Below are positions 59,236 to 64,000 of a DNA stretch of 64,000 nt, piece after piece. Numbering within the stretch: the stretch's first letter is position 1; every line of letters begins with the position of its first letter. The notes below the pieces were generated by a model. That model was not told the DNA's origin, did not search any database, and saw only the letters and a list, made by a program, of their open reading frames with translations. The translations under genes were made by a program, and so were the position numbers. Origin of the DNA: Sphingopyxis sp. BSN-002 (lineage in GTDB: Bacteria; Pseudomonadota; Alphaproteobacteria; Sphingomonadales; Sphingomonadaceae); contig NZ_CP091804.1 in assembly GCF_022024275.1 (NCBI RefSeq), positions 2,498,501 to 2,562,500 on the forward strand, given 5' to 3'.

Positions 59236-59835
59236 ATGGGCAGCATGGCACTGCGGACGCATTATCATCTGTTCGAAACCGCGGCGGGCTTCGCCGCGCT
59301 CGGCTGGAACGAAAACGGGGTTTGCAGCCTGCGCCTTCCCGCTGCGAGCGCTCATGAGGCCGAACGCGCATTGCTGCGCCGTTTTCCCGAAGCGCAAAGA
59401 ACCCCGCCCTCGCAACCCGTGCAGGCCGTCGTCGACGCGGCGATCCGCTATTTCGCCGGCGACAGGGTCGATTTCGGAGAGATACCGGTCGACATGGGTG
59501 AGCAGGGCGATTTTTTCCGGCGCGTCTATGCGTTGGTTCGCGGGCTCGGCTGGGGCGAGACAACCACCTATGGCGCGGTCGCGAAGGCGCTTGGTGCCGG
59601 GCCGGAGTTCGCGCGCGACGTCGGGCAGGCGATGGCGAACAATCCGGTACCCCTGATCGTCCCCTGCCATCGCGTGACCGGCGCCGGCGGCAAGATCGGC
59701 GGTTTTTCGGCGCCCGGCGGGTCCATGTCGAAGGCGCGCATGCTCGAGCTCGAAGGGGTGGTGATCGACGCAGCCCCGGCGGTCAGAAGAACGGCGAGCC
59801 GCAAGGACGAAGGACAGGCCGGCTTCGATTTCTGA
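59236..59835 (+). CDS. ogt: Methylated-DNA--protein-cysteine methyltransferase (Ogt/MGMT)
   Basis: A 199-residue suicide alkyltransferase with the N-terminal domain and a C-terminal DNA-binding domain. The alkyl acceptor is in VPCHRVTGAGGKIGGFS (PCHRV). The helix-turn-helix region reads TTYGAVAKALG, and the Arg finger lies in ARDVGQAMANNPVP. The start at 59236 is uncertain by three codons (59245 is an alternative, MALRTHY). Confidence 0.93.
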   Translation: MGSMALRTHYHLFETAAGFAALGWNENGVCSLRLPAASAHEAERALLRRFPEAQRTPPSQPVQAVVDAAIRYFAGDRVDFGEIPVDMGEQGDFFRRVYALVRGLGWGETTTYGAVAKALGAGPEFARDVGQAMANNPVPLIVPCHRVTGAGGKIGGFSAPGGSMSKARMLELEGVVIDAAPAVRRTASRKDEGQAGFDF

Positions 59836-59991
59836 GTGCGTCCGCGCGTGCCGCGCCCGGCAACCAGTCGCAGCTTTGGCGCGGTTCGACGCGCCACCTC
59901 TTGTCAATCATATAGGTTGAGTTATTTCGGGCGTTACGGGACGTATGCCGAGTCGACCGAAATCGAGCCGATCGACCGAAGGAGAGCGCTT

Positions 59992-60885
59992 ATGGCCAGC
60001 CTGGCCCAGATTCCCGATATTTTTGACGCCGCACGGTCGCTGGGCGTTGCGATCCTGCCCTCGACGCCGACAATCGGCGCCGAGATCGGCGGGCTCGATC
60101 TCGACCGCCCGCTCTCGTCGGCCGAAGGCGAATTGCTGCGCGCGGCCTGGCTGCGCTTCAAGGTCGTCTTCTTCCGCGATCAGGACATCAGCCACGAAAG
60201 CCACGTCCGGCTCGGCCGCTTCTTCGGCGAACTTGAGGGGCATCCGGTGATTCCGTCGGTCGAGGGCTATCCCGAGATTCTGCGCATCGAAGGGGTGGAA
60301 GGCGTTCAGTTGACGGCCGAGACGCTCGCGCCGTTTCAGGCCTACAACAAATGGCACACCGACGTGACCTTTCGCGAGCGACCCTCGATCACCTCGATCC
60401 TGCGCGCACGACACCTGCCGCCGCTCGGCGGCGACACGATGTGGGCCGACGCCGCGGCCGCCTATGCCGGGCTGCCGCAGGTGGTGAAGGACCGCATCGA
60501 GGGGCTGGAGGCCGAGCATGATATCGTCCGCAGCTTCGGCGGCCGCGTGACCGAGGAAAAGAAGGCGCAGCTCGCGCGCGACTTCCCGCCGGTTCGCCAT
60601 CCGGTGGTGCGCACGCATCCGGAGACGGGCGAGAAGATTCTGTACGTCAATTATACCTTCACGACAAAGATCGTCGGCCTGCCGGAGGAGGAGAGCGACA
60701 CGCTGCTTCGCCTGCTGTTCGACCGGATCAAGGTTCCCGAATATCAGGTGCGCTTCCGCTGGACGCCGAACGCGATCGGCATCTGGGACAACCGGTCGAC
60801 CCAGCACTATGCTGTCGGCGACTATTGGCCCGAATATCGCGCGCTCGAGCGCGTGACGGTGTCCGGCGACATCGTTACCCCGTGA
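59992..60885 (+). CDS. TauD/TfdA family alpha-ketoglutarate-dependent dioxygenase
   Basis: A 297-residue Fe(II)/2-oxoglutarate dioxygenase. The facial triad is visible: HTD in NKWHTDVTF and the distal His in RSTQHYAVGDYWP. The taurine-dioxygenase fold starts SLGVAILPSTPTIGAEIGGLDL, and an Arg for 2-oxoglutarate follows in YWPEYRALERVT. AAGGAGAG lies ahead of the ATG. The stop overlaps or abuts the next gene, so it is paired with an FAD/NAD(P)-binding protein. Confidence 0.92.
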   Translation: MASLAQIPDIFDAARSLGVAILPSTPTIGAEIGGLDLDRPLSSAEGELLRAAWLRFKVVFFRDQDISHESHVRLGRFFGELEGHPVIPSVEGYPEILRIEGVEGVQLTAETLAPFQAYNKWHTDVTFRERPSITSILRARHLPPLGGDTMWADAAAAYAGLPQVVKDRIEGLEAEHDIVRSFGGRVTEEKKAQLARDFPPVRHPVVRTHPETGEKILYVNYTFTTKIVGLPEEESDTLLRLLFDRIKVPEYQVRFRWTPNAIGIWDNRSTQHYAVGDYWPEYRALERVTVSGDIVTP

Positions 60886-60887
60886 GG

Positions 60888-62282
60888 ATGATCGAGGCCC
60901 AGCTCCACTCGCCGCGCCCGCGGTTTCGCACCGCGACGCGCGTCGCGATAGTCGGCGCGGGCTTTTCGGGCACGATGCTCGCGCTGAATCTGCTCGAACA
61001 GGCCGATGTCGAAGTGCTGCTGATCGAACGCGACCGCCACCGCATGGGCGCGGGGGTCGCATACAGCAGCAGCGAAAGCGCGCACCTCCTGAATGTGCGG
61101 GCGGGCAATATGAGCGCCTTCGCCGACCGGCCCGATCATTTCTGCGACTGGCTGGCGACGCGCGGGCTGGGGTGCGAGGCCGCGTTCGTGACGCGTGCGA
61201 CCTATGGCCGTTATCTGCGCGAGACGCTGGCGGGTGCGATGGAGAAGCACGGCCGACGGCTGAAGTTGGTCGACGACGAGGTGCTCGATATCGAGGAACG
61301 CGGCGGGCAGGTGACGCTTGGCCTCGTCAACGGCGGCTTGATCGAGGCCGATCGCGCTGTGCTCGCGATCGGCAATCTGCCGCCGCACGATCCGCCGGCA
61401 ATCGCCGGCGCGCATCTGCCTTCGCACCGCTATATCGGCGACCCTTGGGCGAGTGCCTTCGAGGAAGGACTGCCGAAGGATGCGTCCGTGCTCGTCATCG
61501 GCACCGGGCTGACCGCGGTCGATGTGATCCTGCGTCTCGTCACCCACGGGCATGAAGGGCCGATCACTGCGCTCTCGCGGCGCGGTTTGCGACCGCATCG
61601 CCATATCGACGGTCTGCGGCCCAAGCCGGTGCTGGCAAAGCCCGCGCCGGAGCTTTCCGAACTCGTGGGCTGGGCCCGGGCGGAGGCACGCGGTCGCGAC
61701 TGGCGGCTCGTCGTCGATTCGATCCGCCCGATCACGCAGATGATGTGGGCGTCGGCCGACGCCGGAAAGCGCGAACGCTTCCTGCGCCACCTGCGCCCCT
61801 TCTGGGATGTCCATCGCCACCGGCTGGCGCCCGAGGTCGCCGACCGGATCGATGCGCTCGTCGCCTCGGGACAATTGCATTTCCGCGCCGGCAAGATCGG
61901 CAATGTCGCGGTCGAGCCCGACGCGCTCGCCGTGTCATGGCTGCCGCGCGGCGAGCCGGACATGGTCGTCACGCGCGCGGCACGGATGATCAACTGCACC
62001 GGCCCTCAAGGTGACCTGCTGCGCTCGACCGATCCGCTGGTAAAGCGGATGCTTGGCGCGAAACGCATCCGGCCCGACGCGCTGCGCCTCGGGCTCGATA
62101 TCGACCGCGACGGGCATGTCGTCGATGCGAAGGGTCAGCCGTCCGAACATATTCTCGCGATCGGGCCGATGACGCGCGGCGATCTGTGGGAGGTCGTCGC
62201 GGTGCCCGATATCCGCATCCAGGTGAGCGCGCTCGCGCGGCGTCTCGTCAACGCGCACTGGACGGGTGGCGAGGGGCTCTAG
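60888..62282 (+). CDS. FAD/NAD(P)-binding protein (NAD_binding_9-type)
   Basis: A 464-residue flavoprotein with FAD motif RVAIVGAGFSGTMLALNLLEQ and a GAGVAYSS followed by HLLNVRAGNMSAFAD region, which is typical of the HpnW/FAD-NAD(P)-binding group. An NAD(P) motif (SVLVIGTGLTAVDVILRL) is in the middle. The start is set at 60888; a GTG at 60882 overlapping the previous stop is also possible. It is coupled to the TauD-type gene. Its reaction is unknown. Confidence 0.86.
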   Translation: MIEAQLHSPRPRFRTATRVAIVGAGFSGTMLALNLLEQADVEVLLIERDRHRMGAGVAYSSSESAHLLNVRAGNMSAFADRPDHFCDWLATRGLGCEAAFVTRATYGRYLRETLAGAMEKHGRRLKLVDDEVLDIEERGGQVTLGLVNGGLIEADRAVLAIGNLPPHDPPAIAGAHLPSHRYIGDPWASAFEEGLPKDASVLVIGTGLTAVDVILRLVTHGHEGPITALSRRGLRPHRHIDGLRPKPVLAKPAPELSELVGWARAEARGRDWRLVVDSIRPITQMMWASADAGKRERFLRHLRPFWDVHRHRLAPEVADRIDALVASGQLHFRAGKIGNVAVEPDALAVSWLPRGEPDMVVTRAARMINCTGPQGDLLRSTDPLVKRMLGAKRIRPDALRLGLDIDRDGHVVDAKGQPSEHILAIGPMTRGDLWEVVAVPDIRIQVSALARRLVNAHWTGGEGL

Positions 62283-62484
62283 CTCCCGCACCCGCAAAAT
62301 TTCCTTCCCCTGCATCTACCGGCGGGGCTGATGCCGTCTAGTCGGTGATCGGCCGCTGCGCCGGTCCCGGCGGCGGCTCCGCGCGCATCCTCGACCCGTC
62401 CCCCGTTTCGGGGCGACGATGCGCCTTGCCGGGAGTCGCCGCCTGTGGTTTCACCATGCCGTCCGGCATGAAGGGAGGAAGAAC

Positions 62485-63084
62485 ATGACCTATCTGCTTG
62501 CCGCGACTGCAGCGGCCACCGCAGCCCCGGCGACGGCGCCTGCCACCGCCGTGACCGTTCCGGTTGCCGCCGGCCAGTCGATCAGCCCCGCCGACGTCGC
62601 GGCCTATATCGATCCGCGCGACATCGCATCTTTCCTGCCGCCGCCGCCGCCGACTACCGAGCTGGTGGCGATCAGCGACAGCTTCTTCGGCCTGCTCGAA
62701 AATATCACGATGGTCGCGCTGTTCGTGATCGGTTTCTTCCTGCTCGCGCGGCTGCTTCATGCGTGGATGCTGCACCGCTCGATCCGCCGCGCGCTCGAGG
62801 CGAAGTCCGACGCCGCGCTGCCGCTGATCGACAAGCTCAACAAGCCCTACGAGCATCTGGGCGTCGGACCGCGCCAGGGCGATGCGCCCGGCGACGATCG
62901 CAACGGGCTGGTGCTGATCGCGATCGGGCTGGCGATGGCGGGCTTCGGCCTGATCCAGGGTCATGAGCAGCTGGTCCGCCTTTCGGCGGGTGCCGCACTC
63001 TTCCCGGCCTTCGTCGGCGCCGCCTTGCTCTATCGCCGGCGCCTTGCGCGCGCCGCGGCTGCCGGGGAGCGTGGCGCTGCGTGA
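62485..63084 (+). CDS. DUF6249-like membrane protein
   Basis: A 199-residue protein with an Ala/Pro-rich N-terminus (ATAAPATAPATAVTVP), a membrane helix (LLENITMVALFVIGFFLLARLL) and two further hydrophobic segments (GLVLIAIGLAMAGFGLIQG, AALFPAFVGAALLYRRR). The GLVLIAIGLAMAGFG block is like DUF6249 proteins. A strong AGGGAGGA precedes the start. The gene leads a sigma factor unit, and its end overlaps the next gene by 14 bases. Confidence 0.75.
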   Translation: MTYLLAATAAATAAPATAPATAVTVPVAAGQSISPADVAAYIDPRDIASFLPPPPPTTELVAISDSFFGLLENITMVALFVIGFFLLARLLHAWMLHRSIRRALEAKSDAALPLIDKLNKPYEHLGVGPRQGDAPGDDRNGLVLIAIGLAMAGFGLIQGHEQLVRLSAGAALFPAFVGAALLYRRRLARAAAAGERGAA

Positions 63085-63604
63085 CCAGGAAGACCTGCTC
63101 CTCAACCAGCGCGTTGCCGGGGGAGACCGCGCCGCTTTCCAGCTCCTCGTGCTGCGGCACGAGGGGCGGCTGCGCGCCTTCCTGTCGCGCGTGGCGGGGA
63201 GCGAGGGTGACGATCTGGCACAGGAGGCCTTCGTCCGCGCCTGGCAACGCGCGGGCGACTATCGCGGACAGGGCAGCTATGCTGCCTGGCTCACCGGAAT
63301 CGGCTGGCGGTTGTTCCTCGACCAGCGGCGCACTGCACGGCGGCGCGAAGCGCTGGCCGCGAACGAAGACGTTCCGAAATCGACCGATCCGCGTTCTGCG
63401 AGCGACGCCGCTCTCGACGCCGAACGCCTCCTCGCCGCACTCACGCCGCAGGAACGCGCGGCGCTCACGCTGTGCTTCGGTCATGGCTGGTCGCACGGCG
63501 AAGCGGCGGAGATCATGGGTGTCCCGCTCGGGACGCTCAAGTCACTCGTCTTGCGCGGGCGCGCAAAGGCGCAGAAGATGATCGGCGAAGGAGGCGAGAC
63601 ATGA
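63071..63604 (+). CDS. ECF-type RNA polymerase sigma factor
   Basis: A 177-residue sigma-70 family factor. Region 2 is visible in DRAAFQLLVLRHEGRLRAFLSRVAGSEGDDLAQEAFVRAWQ, and region 4 in LTPQERAALTLCFGHGWSHGEAAEIMGVPLGTLKSLVLRGRAK. The start is uncertain: GTG at 63071 is closest to a GGGGAG but spacing is short, and a non-ATG start at 63077 is possible. It overlaps the DUF6249 gene and the following membrane protein gene (ATGA). Confidence 0.88.
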   Translation: MALRDQEDLLLNQRVAGGDRAAFQLLVLRHEGRLRAFLSRVAGSEGDDLAQEAFVRAWQRAGDYRGQGSYAAWLTGIGWRLFLDQRRTARRREALAANEDVPKSTDPRSASDAALDAERLLAALTPQERAALTLCFGHGWSHGEAAEIMGVPLGTLKSLVLRGRAKAQKMIGEGGET

Positions 63605-63924
63605 CGCAGTCCGACGACAATCTCGACGCGATGCTCGGCACGCTGCTTGCCCCAACCGTACGAGCGGGGGACCGCGCCTTCCTTGCCCGGGTCGAGCACC
63701 GGATCGATGCCGAGGCGGCGCTGGGGCGTGCCGAACGCCGCTTCTGGAAGAGCTTCGCCTTCGAGACGCTGGCGATCGGGGCGTTGCTCGCGGCGCTTTG
63801 GATGCTATCCTCGTCCGACCTGCTCGCGCCGCTCGCCGGATCGACGCAATGGGGCCTCGCACCCCCGCTTCTGCTGATCGTCGCACTGTGGTTTGCCGGA
63901 ACGCAAAGGCATCGGCAAACCTAG
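63601..63924 (+). CDS. Probable anti-sigma-like small membrane protein
   Basis: A 107-residue protein with a soluble N-terminal helix pair (DAMLGTLLAPTVRAGDRAFLARVEHRI) and two membrane helices (FETLAIGALLAALWML and LAPPLLLIVALWFAG). No named anti-sigma domain is visible. The coupling to the sigma gene by ATGA suggests that it holds the factor at the membrane, by inference. Confidence 0.65.
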   Translation: MTQSDDNLDAMLGTLLAPTVRAGDRAFLARVEHRIDAEAALGRAERRFWKSFAFETLAIGALLAALWMLSSSDLLAPLAGSTQWGLAPPLLLIVALWFAGTQRHRQT

Positions 63925-64000
63925 ACGACGGGCGAGTCTTCGCCGTCGATGCCCTGATATTTGAGCTGGAGATAGCGCTCGCGCGTCGCGAGTTTGTCGA
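63921..64000 (-). CDS. Unidentified gene, C-terminal fragment
   Basis: The last 25 codons of a minus-strand gene running in from beyond the window edge. The visible end reads DKLATRERYLQLKYQGIDG followed by EDSPVV and the stop. The stop overlaps that of the anti-sigma-like gene by three bases. The fragment is too short to assign a family. Confidence 0.6.
   Translation of the reverse strand, partial: DKLATRERYLQLKYQGIDGEDSPVV

Overview
The window is high-GC DNA from an alphaproteobacterium, most likely a sphingomonad close to Sphingopyxis. I infer this from the family mix: UrcA and DUF4402 secreted proteins, two large TonB-dependent receptors, several M19 dipeptidases and beta-lactamase-fold hydrolases, a DUF6249 membrane protein beside an ECF sigma factor, and dispersed palindromic repeats of the GTCATCCCGGC type. 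No rRNA, phage, insertion sequence or CRISPR array is visible. Coding density is very high, many genes are coupled by ATGA overlaps, and no gene-free stretch exceeds about 300 bases.

Layout. 1-10,100: the 3' part of recQ, a UrcA protein, a membrane-anchored AraC regulator, two sterol-desaturase-type hydroxylases, small hypothetical genes, a GMC oxidoreductase and a VOC/HxlR pair. 10,100-14,740: a TonB receptor and a glnK-amtB ammonium operon behind a consensus sigma-54 promoter. 14,850-24,300: housekeeping and hypothetical genes (two EEP phosphatases, a PNPOx-fold protein, DUF924, tldD, two DUF4402 proteins, an orphan ABC ATPase). 24,378-27,143: nadB, an FNR-type oxygen sensor, and an uncharacterised membrane protein with an FNR box at class II spacing. 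27,154-31,313: a four-gene coupled operon (desaturase, membrane SRPBCC protein, M20 hydrolase, GlsB) opposite an ArsR/SdpR-like repressor. 31,310-36,318: acyl-CoA dehydrogenase, M19 dipeptidase, DoxX, TlpA, ferredoxin-NADP reductase and tRNA-Gln(CUG). 36,387-43,415: a Czc-type metal efflux operon behind a MerR-type operator, then a Crp/Fnr regulator. 43,433-57,295: the most distinctive region, described next. 57,296-64,000: an amino-acid dehydrogenase with a small ACT-like partner, Lrp, an MGMT-like protein, a TauD-type dioxygenase with an FAD protein, and a sigma/anti-sigma unit.

The 43.4-57.3 kb cluster looks like an envelope-spanning system for taking up and processing D-amino-acid-containing peptides, probably D-glutamate or peptidoglycan stem peptides. 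It encodes relatives of DgcA (N-acetyl-D-Glu racemase) and DgcN (D-Glu N-acetyltransferase), an N-acyl-D-amino-acid deacylase homologue, an XRE-cupin regulator, two penicillin-recognising serine hydrolases (one fused to four membrane helices), two M19 dipeptidase homologues, a TonB receptor and a YkvI-like permease. Both the deacylase homologue and one M19 protein lack canonical metal ligands. Two promoter regions in the cluster share an element starting TTGACAATTTTC, so they are probably controlled together. The amino-acid dehydrogenase, ACT-like protein and Lrp regulator beside it would suit catabolism of the released amino acids.
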